Assembly (NCBI RefSeq): GCF_008974185.1
Contig: NZ_BKZP01000012.1
Span: 1 to 64,000 of the forward strand
Direction of reading: 5' to 3'
DNA length: 64,000 nt
From: Weizmannia acidilactici
GTDB taxonomy: Bacteria > Bacillota > Bacilli > Bacillales > Bacillaceae_C
Each line of letters begins with the position of its first letter. Position 1 is the first letter of the stretch. The notes under the pieces are model-generated. The model searched no databases. It was not told the origin of the DNA and saw only the letters and a program-made list of their open reading frames with translations. The position numbers and the translations under genes were made by a program. Positions 1 through 8,697 of this stretch are shown piece after piece.

Positions 1-20
1 TGAAGCGTCCAAGTCCGAAC

Positions 21-48
21 TTGTATTCCGGGCTCGCCCGGAATACAA
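21..48. repeat. perfect 13-bp inverted repeat with 2-bp centre
   Basis: Two perfect 13-bp arms (TTGTATTCCGGGC and its complement) are separated by only two bases. No T-run follows on either strand, so it is a poor intrinsic terminator. The tight symmetry suits a DNA-binding site or a cruciform or mRNA hairpin. It lies about 115 bp past the gluP stop codon. Function not recognised. Confidence 0.5.
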
Positions 49-163
49 AATCTTATATTCACTTGTCAATGAGCAGAATGAACTGGAAATTGACATCCAC
101 TTTGGATTTAAACTTATTATACGAGGAGGGGAAAGATGGACACAAAGCAAAAATATTTTTTCG

Positions 164-1363
164 TCATCGCCCCTTGACGTAGCCGTTCAGCCCCATATAC
201 AGCAAGGAGACGGCCGCCAAAACCGCAACAATAAAAGCCCCGAACTGCACGCCAACCCGCCTCCGTTTCGGGAAATGGACGATCGCGGCCGCCAAAAATC
301 CACCGAAAAGCCCCCCAAGATGCCCGAAATTATCGACGCCGGATACGGAAAAACCGAAAATCAAATTTATCACGACAAGCATGATGACGCTTGAACCCAT
401 CGTCCGGAAAAACAGGTCGCGGTAAGCCGTCCCGATATAAAGCAACGCGCCGAACAGGCCGAAAATTGCACCGCTTGCCCCGGCGGAGATGCTGCTTGAG
501 AACAAGAAACTTGCCAGGCAGCCCGAAAAGCCGGCAAACAAATAGATCCATGCAAAGCGCCATATCCCGTAAATCCTTTCCACAAGTGGGCCGATATAAT
601 ACAATGACAGCGAGTTCATCAACAGGTGCATGATGCCGATATGAATAAAAACCGGCGTGATCAGCCGCCAATACTGCCCGTCGATAATCAGCGGATTATA
701 CTTGGCCCCGAATCGGATAAGGTTTTCCGTATTTTGCGTGCCGCCAAAGAGTGTCATCATGATAAAAACGGCAATCTGTACGGCAAGGAATACATACGTA
801 AAAAACGGCCTGCCTGCATCAAACAGCTGCCGCTCCTGCTCTTCCCGGCGGGCGGCGTGTTCAAGGACAATGCGCTGCAGTGCATAGGTATCTTCCCCGC
901 TTGCGCCGGGTGCGGTTTCAAAATTGCCTCCCGTCAAATTGTTCAGGCGCCTTAGCCCTTCCCCCAAATGCCCGCTTTCCAAAAGAATCGTATGGACTTC
1001 CGTTCTGCCCCGGTTCACAAGTAGCGGTTCCGCCAAATACATTTGATATTCATCGACGGGCGCATATTCACTGACGTAGATATTCAGGACACGGAATGCA
1101 TTCCGGCCTGTCTGCCTGCACAAATCCTCCGCGTGCGCACCCGTATACCGGATATCGCGGTACAACCAACTTCCCCAGTCAAGATCATAACGCAATAGCC
1201 GTACAAACGGCATTTTTTTATTCGCAGTATTTTCTAGCCACATTTCATCCCGGCCCCCGCTGAGGTAGATGATCCGGTAGCCGTTTTCCACGACGAAATA
1301 GTGGCCTAGTTTCCAAAATAAAAAATCTTCCCTGCTGCTCACAATTTCCCCTGCCTTTTCCAT
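164..1363 (-). CDS. gluP: rhomboid-family intramembrane serine protease (GluP/YqgP type, no TPR tail)
   Basis: The 399-aa product cleaves membrane proteins inside the bilayer. The N-terminal 185 residues form a soluble cytoplasmic domain like that of YqgP; membrane segments start near residue 187. The catalytic pair is visible: Ser297 in GASGAIFG and His348 in NFGHLGG. B. subtilis YqgP is about 507 aa and ends in tetratricopeptide repeats; this protein stops just after the last membrane helix. In B. subtilis the enzyme has roles in membrane quality control and in magnesium-transporter turnover. The ATG at 1363 has only a weak SD. An intrinsic terminator separates it from the gene upstream, so it probably has its own promoter, which I cannot place. 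Confidence 0.93.
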   Translation of the reverse strand: MEKAGEIVSSREDFLFWKLGHYFVVENGYRIIYLSGGRDEMWLENTANKKMPFVRLLRYDLDWGSWLYRDIRYTGAHAEDLCRQTGRNAFRVLNIYVSEYAPVDEYQMYLAEPLLVNRGRTEVHTILLESGHLGEGLRRLNNLTGGNFETAPGASGEDTYALQRIVLEHAARREEQERQLFDAGRPFFTYVFLAVQIAVFIMMTLFGGTQNTENLIRFGAKYNPLIIDGQYWRLITPVFIHIGIMHLLMNSLSLYYIGPLVERIYGIWRFAWIYLFAGFSGCLASFLFSSSISAGASGAIFGLFGALLYIGTAYRDLFFRTMGSSVIMLVVINLIFGFSVSGVDNFGHLGGLFGGFLAAAIVHFPKRRRVGVQFGAFIVAVLAAVSLLYMGLNGYVKGR

Positions 1364-1387
1364 TCGGTCTTACCCTAACTATAGCGA

Positions 1388-1440
1388 AAAAAAGGACGGC
1401 GTGTAAAGCGATTGCGCATTACACCCGTCCTTTTTCGTTT
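1388..1440 (-). terminator. intrinsic terminator downstream of the yqgO-like gene
   Basis: On the minus strand an A-rich lead is followed by a long hairpin (arm AAAAAGGACGG with its complement, extended by GTGTAA/TTACAC around a bulge) and then a T-tract. It lies just past the small gene ending at 1443. A T-tract is also present on the plus side, so it may work both ways. Confidence 0.8.
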
Positions 1441-1442
1441 TT

Positions 1443-1619
1443 TTATTGGAAAGCGGACTGGATAAATCGGGAACGAATTCCGGGAATCCTCATTGCCGCC
1501 GTTACCGCCCACTTTCTGATGAGACCATACCCAAGCACGGCATTAAAAATCCGGTAACGGTTTCTGTACAACCCCGTTAAGAGCAGCAGCATCGCCAGCC
1601 ATTTGATCCACCCGTTCAT
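1443..1619 (-). CDS. small hydrophobic/basic protein, 58 aa (YqgO-like by position)
   Basis: An open frame of 58 codons starts at an ATG preceded by a strong SD (AGGGGGG about 7 nt upstream) and ends just before an intrinsic terminator. The first half has one hydrophobic stretch (residues 5-16, LLLL core) and the rest is arginine-rich. It lies between rpmG and gluP, where B. subtilis has the short gene yqgO. I infer a small membrane-associated protein of unknown role; the name rests on synteny only. Confidence 0.6.
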   Translation of the reverse strand: MNGWIKWLAMLLLLTGLYRNRYRIFNAVLGYGLIRKWAVTAAMRIPGIRSRFIQSAFQ

Positions 1620-1696
1620 ATTCCATTCCCCCCTTAAAAATTTTGCCGGAACTTTTATTAGGTTTCCAAAGGGAGAGGAAAATTATCCTTTGGCGA

Positions 1697-1724
1697 AAGA
1701 AAAAACAGCAGGAATTTCCTGCTG
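1697..1724 (-). terminator. intrinsic terminator of rpmG
   Basis: Hairpin with arm CAGCAGGAA and its complement immediately after the rpmG stop, followed on the minus strand by a run of six T and a T-rich tail. This is a textbook rho-independent terminator. Confidence 0.88.
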
Positions 1725-1725
1725 C

Positions 1726-1875
1726 TTACTTTGTTTCGCGGTGTAAAGTTGCGCGTTTGTCCCGCGGGCAGTATTTTTTCAATTCAATACGGTCCGGGTT
1801 CGTACGTTTATTTTTCGTTGTAATATAGTTACGCTCACCGCATTCCGTGCAAGCCAATGTTATATTTACACGCAT
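1726..1875 (-). CDS. rpmG: 50S ribosomal protein L33 (RpmGA type)
   Basis: The 49-aa product is a small protein of the large ribosomal subunit near the tRNA exit site. The start [13 protein letters not shown] and the tail [13 protein letters not shown] match Bacillus RpmGA closely. It has the first CxxC pair but only a single cysteine in the second knuckle, so classical four-cysteine zinc binding is not possible. The ATG at 1875 is chosen over upstream in-frame starts because SD GGAGGG lies 6 nt before it and the product has the family length. It is transcribed alone and ends at an intrinsic terminator. Confidence 0.95.
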   Translation of the reverse strand: MRVNITLACTECGERNYITTKNKRTNPDRIELKKYCPRDKRATLHRETK

Positions 1876-2076
1876 GTTCATCCCTCCAAACCTAAATCTC
1901 ATCAACTGTTCATACGACTTATCTATCATAGCATTTTTCCGCCCGAATTGCCAGTATGTTTTTTTCATACGCATAAATTCTTGCGCGCAACACCTGCGCC
2001 TTCCGGATTGGCTGTACACAATGCCGCAAAATCATGTTATAAATAGGGTTAGTACCTGATTAAAGGAGAGAAAACC

Positions 2077-2427
2077 ATGGCGATTACCATCATCACCTTA
2101 TTGGCGCTATCGGCCGTATTGTTTGTCATTTCTTTTTTCCATAAAGACCCTGCCCGCTACCTGGAAAAAGAATTGGAAGATTTATCCTTACAATTTTTCC
2201 AGGAGACATACAAAATCAAAAAAAGATTGCAGGTACTGGAAGAAGAATTAATGGCTGGTGACCCTTTTTTGCCGGAAAAGCCGTCGGCACGCATACAGGT
2301 AAATGAAATTGTGAAAAACCAGGTGCTGGCTTTGTTCAAGCAAGGCCTGTCTTTCGAGCAAATCGCGAAACAGTCCGCCCTGCCTGTGCAAGAAGTCCGG
2401 CTCATTATTTCCGATTACATGAATTAA
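2077..2427 (+). CDS. membrane-anchored coiled-coil protein with C-terminal HTH-like segment
   Basis: The 116-aa product starts with one membrane helix (residues 2-20), continues with a charged, coiled-coil-prone stretch (25-60), and ends with a segment that reads like a helix-turn-helix (84-114, around ALFKQGLSFEQIAKQ). This architecture resembles SwrB/YlxL-type small Bacillus proteins, but I do not recognise an orthologue. The SD AAAGGAG is well placed before the ATG, and an extended -10-like TGTTATAAAT lies upstream. It converges on pbpA across a shared terminator. No function is assigned. Confidence 0.7.
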   Translation: MAITIITLLALSAVLFVISFFHKDPARYLEKELEDLSLQFFQETYKIKKRLQVLEEELMAGDPFLPEKPSARIQVNEIVKNQVLALFKQGLSFEQIAKQSALPVQEVRLIISDYMN

Positions 2428-2436
2428 GCATAGGAT

Positions 2437-2475
2437 AAAAAACGGATAGCGAGGACACCCCGTTATCCGTTTTTT
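2437..2475. terminator. bidirectional intrinsic terminator
   Basis: The stem AAAAAACGGATA/TATCCGTTTTTT gives A-tract, hairpin and T-tract on both strands. It serves the plus-strand gene ending at 2427 and minus-strand pbpA ending at 2516. Confidence 0.88.
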
Positions 2476-2515
2476 ATTCTTAGCCTGTCCGACGTCAGTT
2501 GGATTTCGCCTGGCT

Positions 2516-4681
2516 TTAATTTTGAACAGTTTGTGAAGCCGTATTGGTTTCACTTCCCGCTTCTTTTTTCTTTAAGTCAAAATAGGCTTTAAATACCTGG
2601 TTGGCAATTTTCAAGTTCGTATGCGGATCCGTAGCGTTTCCCATATAGGACCAAGGCACGACAACAGAAATCGCGATTTCCGGATGGTTGTACGGGGCAT
2701 AGCCGACAAATGTCGAGTTCCATGCCTCATTCCAAATTGCCGGCCGGGCTTTGCCTTCAGCTGCATACTGTTCCACTTTTTCCCCGCCGTATATGGCCTG
2801 GGCCGTACCAGTTTTGCCCGCTACTTTTAGACTCGAATCAATTCGTCCGTAAGCGGTCCCGTGTGGCATATTGACGACACGGTAAAAGCCTTCTTTAACA
2901 CGGTTGATGTATGATGCGCTCATATCAACACGGTTCAGGACGGTTGTGCCGATTACTTTTTCAACAGCGCCGAGCGTTTTTCCATCTTTGCTCGGCTTTC
3001 TGATTTCTTTCGCAATATGCGGCTGCACGCGGTAGCCGCCGTTCGCGATCGTCGAAATATATTGGCAGAGCTGGAGCGGCGTATAGGTGTCAAACTGCCC
3101 GATCGCAAAGTCAAGCACATTCCCGTTATTCGGCGGTACCGGTGTTTGGTATCCAGTCACTTCGCCCGGAAGATCAATACCCGTTTTGACGCCGAGGCCG
3201 AATTCGGCAAAATACTTGCGAAATTCCTTAATGGCTTTCATTTTGTTAATATCCAATGTGCTGTTCGGCACATAGTTCTTCTGCCCGCCGAGGCTCATCG
3301 CTAGGCGGAACATATAGACGTTTGAAGAATACTGCAAAGCCGTCAGATCATTAATGGCGCCGAACCCGTTCCCGGCTACCCATGACTTTTTGGTAGGTGT
3401 GCCAAGAAAATGGAGCGGCTGGTCAACAAATACCTGGCCCGGCTTAATCGCGCCGGTCTGGTAACCGGTCAGGATCGTTGCGCCTTTTACAGCGGAACCG
3501 GATGGATAAGACGTTGTCATATTCCCGAGCGCAAAGTCGGCTATTTTTGCCCTTCCGGTTTTCGTGTCCGTTTGCACCTGTTTACCGGCCATTGCCAAAA
3601 TTTCACCCGTATAAGGATTCATGACCGTAACAAATGCCCTGTCCACCAGCGGATTGCTTGCCCTTGCCGCCGAAATCTCCTGTGTCAAGATTTTTTCAAT
3701 CTCTTTCTGCAGTTCGATATCAACTGTCAGGACAAGGTCGCTGCCCGGCTGCCCTTTGCTGATAACTGTCGATTTGATCACATTACCTTCTTTATCCGTC
3801 TTTGTTTTGATTTTCTCTTTTTCCCCGCTCAGCACATCTTCGTATTCCTGCTCGAGATAGCTCGTCCCGACGCGGTCATTGCGGCTGTAACCGCGGGCCG
3901 TGTAATATTGCTCCTTGTCGGAAGGAAGGCCCTCTTTCTCCGTCGAAACGCCGCCGAGGACAGAACCTAAAACGGAATCGCCGTTTGCTTCTTTAAACAC
4001 ATAATTCCGTTCCCAGTCGGTCGTAATGTCCACGCCCGGCAGAGAAGAAAGATTTTCGCTGACCGTTGCATACTCTTTATCCGTAACGCCCGTATTTTTA
4101 ATAATTTGCGGTGATAAGGCATAGCCGGACGACATCTTCCTGTAAATCGCCAGCTCATTCAAATCCTGTTGGGAAAAAGAGTCGATATCATTTTTTGTGA
4201 TACGCTTCAACTGCAATTTATAAATCGCGTCACTGTTGTTTTTCAATTTCTCCTGCTCTTTTTTTGAAACCAGCTGTTTCGCTTCGTTCTGGTGGGTCAG
4301 GATCCAAAAATCCTTTTTATCCCGATCCGTAATCTGCTTCAAATCGGAAGGCGATGCTTTCACAATTTTGGCCAAAGCCTTGGCGACCTTCAGCATTTTA
4401 TCCGTGCTGTCAGCCGTTGTTCTAGTATATGTGATGGCTTTCTCCGCTTTATTTCCAACAATCACCTTATAGTTCCGGTCAAGAATTCTTCCACGGGGAA
4501 CAGAAGTATTAATCGTCTGGTCCTCCGTCTGTTCCAGTTCTTTTTTATAATCCTGCCCGTAAACAATCTGAACAATGCCCAGACGCACGACTAAGACCGA
4601 AAAAAGCACAAAAACAGCAAAGAACAGCATATTCATCCGAAACGGAATATGCGATCTCTTTTTCCGCTTTTTTTTCTTCAA
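2516..4681 (-). CDS. pbpA: penicillin-binding protein 2A, class B transpeptidase
   Basis: The 721-aa protein cross-links peptidoglycan stem peptides outside the membrane during side-wall growth. A basic N-terminus precedes one membrane anchor (about 15-38), then the PBP dimer domain, then the transpeptidase domain. Its motifs are all present: S396-A-V-K399 (acyl-serine), S452-S-N454 and K623-T-G625. The length agrees with PbpA (716 aa). The start is TTG at 4681 with SD AAAGGAG 9 nt upstream; no ATG fits. In B. subtilis the pst phosphate operon lies next to pbpA; it is absent here. Confidence 0.95.
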   Translation of the reverse strand: MKKKKRKKRSHIPFRMNMLFFAVFVLFSVLVVRLGIVQIVYGQDYKKELEQTEDQTINTSVPRGRILDRNYKVIVGNKAEKAITYTRTTADSTDKMLKVAKALAKIVKASPSDLKQITDRDKKDFWILTHQNEAKQLVSKKEQEKLKNNSDAIYKLQLKRITKNDIDSFSQQDLNELAIYRKMSSGYALSPQIIKNTGVTDKEYATVSENLSSLPGVDITTDWERNYVFKEANGDSVLGSVLGGVSTEKEGLPSDKEQYYTARGYSRNDRVGTSYLEQEYEDVLSGEKEKIKTKTDKEGNVIKSTVISKGQPGSDLVLTVDIELQKEIEKILTQEISAARASNPLVDRAFVTVMNPYTGEILAMAGKQVQTDTKTGRAKIADFALGNMTTSYPSGSAVKGATILTGYQTGAIKPGQVFVDQPLHFLGTPTKKSWVAGNGFGAINDLTALQYSSNVYMFRLAMSLGGQKNYVPNSTLDINKMKAIKEFRKYFAEFGLGVKTGIDLPGEVTGYQTPVPPNNGNVLDFAIGQFDTYTPLQLCQYISTIANGGYRVQPHIAKEIRKPSKDGKTLGAVEKVIGTTVLNRVDMSASYINRVKEGFYRVVNMPHGTAYGRIDSSLKVAGKTGTAQAIYGGEKVEQYAAEGKARPAIWNEAWNSTFVGYAPYNHPEIAISVVVPWSYMGNATDPHTNLKIANQVFKAYFDLKKKEAGSETNTASQTVQN

Positions 4682-4749
4682 AACTTTTCTGCTCCTTTCG
4701 TAAATCGGCTCTACTGTCCATTTTAACGAAAAAAAGCTGCAATGGCTAT

Positions 4750-4780
4750 AAAAAATACCGCCATTTTTGAAAACAGCGGT
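4750..4780 (-). terminator. intrinsic terminator of the MFS gene yqgE
   Basis: On the minus strand, directly after the stop at 4784, the hairpin ACCGC/GCGGT is followed by ATTTTTTAT. It separates the transporter gene from pbpA downstream. Confidence 0.75.
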
Positions 4781-4783
4781 GCG

Positions 4784-6001
4784 TTACAGGTCTTCCCGGA
4801 GCCGGATGTTCCTTGTAAAAAACGAAATGCATAAATGACCTGCCCCGATCAAAAGCATCAGCACGCGGATGCTCACCTGGTCATTAAAAAAAGTTACAGC
4901 CACAATAAACAGCAAGATCGAAGTGATTCTCCCGGAATTGGTAAACATTTCAAGAACGACGATATACTCGATCCGTGCTTCCGCCGCTTTCCATGCCCTC
5001 CCGATCACATCATAGGTCATGGAATTATACGGGACGAGCAAAAGCGGATACGCAAGTGCAATCGTTGCCGCATACAAAAGCATTCTTGGATAGGTCACTT
5101 CAAAAATGAACAAAAAGACAGCCGCATACAAAAGCAGCCCCCCCAAAAAAATCAAACGCTGGCGGTGTTTGATTTTTACAAATCTGGCGACAAGTGTATA
5201 TCCCAAAAACTGCAGGAATGAATTGATCAGCCCGAATGTGCCGAGGGAAAGTTCGCTCCCCGTGGAAAGAAACACAAATACGGAGATCATAAAAACAAAC
5301 GTGCCGTCCCGGAGCCCTTGGACAAAATGCGCGTTTGTGATCCTTTTCCAGTTCGGGTTGTAGCTCCGCTGTTTTAATACGTGTTTAAACAAGTAACGGC
5401 CTTGTGCCGGACGAGGTGATATGAAAAAACTAAGCACGACTGCAATGGCAAACAACAGCAAAGATAAAGCAAAAACAACCGTATAGCCGTTTTTCCCGAT
5501 GGCGGAAATAATCAGTCCGGCTGCAAACGGACCGGCCATGCCGCCGATGGAACTGAAAGCGCCCATAAAGCCGTTAAAAAAATCCCTCGTTTCGGGTTCT
5601 GTGATTTCAAACGTCAGCACATTATAGGCAAGCCAGTAGAACCCGTAACCTACCCCGAGCAGCCCCCCGAGCAAAACAATATATTGACTCGCATGCCCGC
5701 GGGAAAACAGGACACACAAATAAAACAGCGCCAAAAAAGCCACCCCGATCCGGAACACCAACACTCTGTCCACTTTTTTTGCCCAACGGCCGGCGACAAT
5801 GAACGTCAGCGGCTGGAGGATGACCACCGATAAATTATAAACCGCCAGATCTATGTACTCTCCTGTTTGTTTCCATAAATAAATGTTGACAAAGGAATTC
5901 GACAGGGAAACACTTAAAGAATAAAGCCCCCCGATCGCAAGCAGCAAAACCAAATCCTTTGACAGTTCAATATCTCCAAACCATTTTTGAACTCGCTTCA
6001 T
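4784..6001 (-). CDS. yqgE: major facilitator superfamily transporter (YqgE)
   Basis: The protein of about 405 aa has around twelve hydrophobic segments spread over its length, typical of a single-component MFS exporter. Its place between sodA and pbpA matches B. subtilis yqgE. No substrate can be read from the sequence. I take ATG at 6001; a TTG one codon upstream is equally served by the SD GAGGGGAG. An intrinsic terminator follows. Confidence 0.85.
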   Translation of the reverse strand: MKRVQKWFGDIELSKDLVLLLAIGGLYSLSVSLSNSFVNIYLWKQTGEYIDLAVYNLSVVILQPLTFIVAGRWAKKVDRVLVFRIGVAFLALFYLCVLFSRGHASQYIVLLGGLLGVGYGFYWLAYNVLTFEITEPETRDFFNGFMGAFSSIGGMAGPFAAGLIISAIGKNGYTVVFALSLLLFAIAVVLSFFISPRPAQGRYLFKHVLKQRSYNPNWKRITNAHFVQGLRDGTFVFMISVFVFLSTGSELSLGTFGLINSFLQFLGYTLVARFVKIKHRQRLIFLGGLLLYAAVFLFIFEVTYPRMLLYAATIALAYPLLLVPYNSMTYDVIGRAWKAAEARIEYIVVLEMFTNSGRITSILLFIVAVTFFNDQVSIRVLMLLIGAGHLCISFFTRNIRLREDL

Positions 6002-6077
6002 CAATAAAAACTCCCCTCATTCCCCTATATTGTTTGAAAAAGCGGAGCCTTTATTCATATGGAACAAGCGGGCGGAT

Positions 6078-6118
6078 AAAAAAGAGCGTGCCTGCGAAAA
6101 CGCGGCACGCTCTTTTTT
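6078..6118. terminator. strong bidirectional terminator after sodA
   Basis: The 15-bp stem AAAAAAGAGCGTGCC with its complement ends in a T-tract on each strand. It lies immediately downstream of sodA and upstream of yqgE. Confidence 0.9.
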
Positions 6119-6127
6119 ATCATTATT

Positions 6128-6736
6128 TTATTTTGTTGCTTCGTACAATTTTGCAACTTCATCCCAGTTGACGACATTCCAGAATGCTGCAATATATTCC
6201 GGGCGGCGATTTTGGTATTTCAAATAGTAAGCATGTTCCCACACGTCCAGGCCGAGGATCGGTTTTTTGCCTTCGGAAAGCGGGCTGTCCTGGTTCGGAG
6301 TGCTAGTGATTTCCAATTCGCCGTTGTTGACAACAAGCCATGCCCAGCCTGAGCCGAAACGGCCTGCTGCTGCAGCGGAGAATTGTTCTTTAAATTTTTC
6401 AAAACTGCCGAATTTGCTGTTGATCGCATCCGCAAGCGCGCCTTTTGGTTCTCCGCCGCCGTTAGGCGAAAGCAGTTTCCAGAACAGCGAGTGGTTCGCA
6501 TGGCCTCCGCCGTTATTGCGGACAGCCGTACGGATATCTTCCGGAACGGCATCCAAATCCGCGATCAAATCTTCAACTGATTTAGCCGCCAGATCATCAT
6601 GGCCTTCCAAAGCTTTATTTAGGTTTGTAACATAAGTGTTATGGTGCTTCGTATGATGGATGTTCATTGTTTCCTTGTCGATATAAGGCTCGAGCGCATC
6701 GTACGCATACGGCAATTGCGGTAAAGTATAGGTCAT
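6128..6736 (-). CDS. sodA: superoxide dismutase, Mn type
   Basis: The 202-aa cytoplasmic enzyme dismutates superoxide to hydrogen peroxide and oxygen. All four metal ligands are present: His27, His82 (NHSLFW), Asp164 and His168 (DVWEHAYY). The GGGHANH context and G(A/S)GWAW segment are typical of Mn-dependent enzymes. The length equals the B. subtilis protein. SD GGGGAGGAAT precedes the ATG. It is monocistronic with its own promoter and terminator. Confidence 0.97.
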   Translation of the reverse strand: MTYTLPQLPYAYDALEPYIDKETMNIHHTKHHNTYVTNLNKALEGHDDLAAKSVEDLIADLDAVPEDIRTAVRNNGGGHANHSLFWKLLSPNGGGEPKGALADAINSKFGSFEKFKEQFSAAAAGRFGSGWAWLVVNNGELEITSTPNQDSPLSEGKKPILGLDVWEHAYYLKYQNRRPEYIAAFWNVVNWDEVAKLYEATK

Positions 6737-6794
6737 TTCTATTCCTCCCCTATGTAATGGTGTGAACTAAAAAGTTCAAAGTTTTGTCATATTT

Positions 6795-6824
6795 AATGTA
6801 CCAAAACCCGCTTATTAATGGCAA
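6795..6824 (-). promoter_or_regulatory. probable sigma-A promoter of sodA
   Basis: Minus strand: -35 TTGCCA, 18-bp spacer, -10 TACATT preceded by TGG (extended -10). A closer TTGAAC/TACATA pair would put the start site inside the SD, so I prefer this one. Confidence 0.5.
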
Positions 6825-6829
6825 ATTTT

Positions 6830-7085
6830 ATGGCTTGCATTTTTTAAAAACTTGGCGAAGTTCTTGATCAATGTTAATGATCGCGAAATCTGCTTCGCGC
6901 CCTGCGTCTGCAAGCCTTATCACTCAATGCCTGTGCACAAGGGGTCTTTTCTTGCTCGTTTATCCCGCAGTAGTCTAAGAAATCAGCGATAATCAACAAT
7001 AAATTTAACAGAACCAAAAACTTAATCCCCTTTTCCCCGGTTCTGGTTCTATATGGACATCCCTGCACATATACATATAGCACCT
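6830..7085. other. intergenic stretch with no recognisable gene
   Basis: About 250 bp between the sodA promoter and yqfZ. An open frame on the minus strand lacks an SD and known motifs. In B. subtilis yqgC, yqgB and yqgA lie here, so this may be decayed remnant DNA, but I see no residual homology. Confidence 0.4.
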
Positions 7086-7105
7086 TAAAGGAGGGGAATT
7101 GTCTC

Positions 7106-7444
7106 ATGTTAAAAAAAATGTTTGCCCTTATCTCAGCCGCCATTATTTCCTACAGCATTTACTACGATATCCACGCCGGCACGATCCCGTCCTATGCGCA
7201 GGAAACACCTGAAAAATCCGCTTACCAAAATACAGTACAGCACAAACAGGAACCATTTGCCACGGTCCGGGTCAATCCCGGTGATACTGTCCTTACCATT
7301 GTCGAAAAACTTTCCGGCTCTTCCAAAGATCTTTCCATTGAAAAGATCATCCGCGATTTCAGCAGGCTCAATAACGGAATTGCCCCGGAAGATATTCAAA
7401 TCGGACAGACATACCGTTTCCCAATCTATCATGCCTCCCATTAA
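7106..7444 (+). CDS. yqfZ: LysM-like membrane-anchored protein YqfZ
   Basis: The 112-aa product begins with a signal/anchor segment (residues 1-20), a short linker, then a LysM-like fold (about 52-108: NPGDTVLTIVEKLSG ... IQIGQTYRFP). LysM modules bind peptidoglycan, so a cell-wall location is inferred. Size and position upstream of ispG match B. subtilis yqfZ. SD AAAGGAGGGG is strong. The upstream CATATACAT-type sequence resembles a sigma-E -10 only loosely. Confidence 0.82.
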   Translation: MLKKMFALISAAIISYSIYYDIHAGTIPSYAQETPEKSAYQNTVQHKQEPFATVRVNPGDTVLTIVEKLSGSSKDLSIEKIIRDFSRLNNGIAPEDIQIGQTYRFPIYHASH

Positions 7445-7448
7445 TTCC

Positions 7449-7478
7449 TTGTCAATCCATGCAGAAAATTGGTACAAT
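7449..7478 (+). promoter_or_regulatory. sigma-A promoter of ispG
   Basis: -35 TTGTCA, 18-bp spacer, -10 TACAAT with an upstream TGG (extended -10), starting right after the yqfZ stop. The predicted leader is about 50 nt. Confidence 0.65.
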
Positions 7479-7536
7479 AAAACTTGGCACAATCAGTTTT
7501 CACTAGATTGATAGATCATAAAAGGAGCGAATTTCC

Positions 7537-8646
7537 TTGGGTGAAATCATACATCGTTCAAAAACGCGCCCAGTTAAGGTCGGCAATTTGACGATCGGGG
7601 GAAGCAATGAATTATTTATCCAAAGCATGACGACGACAAAAACCCATGATGTGGATGCAACTGTCCGGCAGATCGAACGGTTGGAGGAAGCCGGCTGCCA
7701 AATCGTCCGTGTTGCTGTTCCGGATGAAAGGGCAGCCAATGCCATCCCCGAAATAAAAAAGAGAATCCGTATCCCGCTTGTTGCGGATATCCATTTTGAT
7801 TACCGCCTCGCCTTAAAAGCAATTGAAGGCGGGGTTGATAAAATCCGGATCAATCCGGGCAATATCGGAAAGCGCGAAAAAGTTGAAGCGGTCGTAAAAG
7901 CCGCCAAGGAACGCGGCATTCCGATCCGTATCGGGGTCAATGCCGGAAGTCTGGAAAAGCATATTTTGCAAAAATACGGCTACCCGACGGCGGACGGCAT
8001 GGTCGAAAGCGCCCTGCACCATATTCAAATTTTGGAAGACCTCGATTTCCATGATATCATCGTTTCGATGAAAGCATCGGATGTGCGGCTTGCAATAGAA
8101 GCCTATGAAAAAGCGGCAAGAACATTTGACTATCCGCTCCACCTCGGCATTACGGAATCCGGGACACTGTTTTCAGGGACCATCAAAAGCGCGGCCGGGA
8201 TCGGGACGCTTTTGAACATGGGCATTGGCAATACACTCCGCATTTCGTTGAGCGCGGATCCGGTTGAGGAAGTGAAAGTGGCGCGCGAACTACTGAAAAT
8301 TTTCGGGCTTGCTTCCAATGCCCCGACGCTCATTTCCTGCCCGACGTGCGGCAGGATCGCGATCGATTTGATCAGCATCGCAAACGAAGTAGAAGAATAT
8401 TTACAAACCATCAAAGCACCGATTAAAGTGTCTGTGCTCGGCTGCGCGGTAAACGGACCGGGCGAGGCAAGGGAAGCGGATATCGGCATTGCCGGCGCCC
8501 GCGGCGAAGGGCTTCTGTTCCGCAAAGGGAAAATCGTGCGGAAAGTACCGGAAGACAAGATGGTGGAAGAACTGAAAAAAGAAATCGACATCCTTGCCGA
8601 AGCGTATTATAAAAAACAAGCTGAACAAAATATCAATTTGGTTTAA
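7537..8646 (+). CDS. ispG: 4-hydroxy-3-methylbut-2-enyl diphosphate synthase (flavodoxin)
   Basis: The 369-aa enzyme makes HMBPP from MEcPP, the penultimate step of the non-mevalonate isoprenoid pathway; ispH, the last step, is 10 kb away. The [4Fe-4S] ligands Cys268, Cys271 (SCPTCGR) and Cys303 ([10 protein letters not shown]) plus Glu310 are present. The N-terminal two thirds is the TIM-barrel domain. The start is TTG at 7537 with SD AAAGGAG upstream; no alternative fits the conserved N-terminus. An intrinsic terminator follows. Confidence 0.97.
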   Translation: MGEIIHRSKTRPVKVGNLTIGGSNELFIQSMTTTKTHDVDATVRQIERLEEAGCQIVRVAVPDERAANAIPEIKKRIRIPLVADIHFDYRLALKAIEGGVDKIRINPGNIGKREKVEAVVKAAKERGIPIRIGVNAGSLEKHILQKYGYPTADGMVESALHHIQILEDLDFHDIIVSMKASDVRLAIEAYEKAARTFDYPLHLGITESGTLFSGTIKSAAGIGTLLNMGIGNTLRISLSADPVEEVKVARELLKIFGLASNAPTLISCPTCGRIAIDLISIANEVEEYLQTIKAPIKVSVLGCAVNGPGEAREADIGIAGARGEGLLFRKGKIVRKVPEDKMVEELKKEIDILAEAYYKKQAEQNINLV

Positions 8647-8647
8647 G

Positions 8648-8684
8648 AAAACACCGGCTCATTGCTTAGCCGGTGTTTCTTTAT
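8648..8684 (+). terminator. intrinsic terminator of ispG
   Basis: Stem AACACCGGCT/AGCCGGTGTT, 8-nt loop, followed by TTCTTTAT. It also lies past the end of convergent yqfX. Confidence 0.85.
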
Positions 8685-8697
8685 GCTGCTATCCAAT

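Noticed and set aside
136-177. 13-codon ORF with SD GAGGAGGGG and a TTGACA upstream
   Set aside because: The -10 candidate (TATTAT, 19-bp spacing) would place the transcript start inside the SD, and the ORF runs into the 3' end of gluP on the other strand.
3410-3970. 186-codon plus-strand ORF inside pbpA
   Set aside because: Antisense to an intact, fully motif-supported pbpA; no SD.
6874-7143. 89-codon minus-strand ORF between sodA and yqfZ
   Set aside because: No SD, overlaps the yqfZ start and SD, and no family resemblance; I could not confirm an IS remnant.
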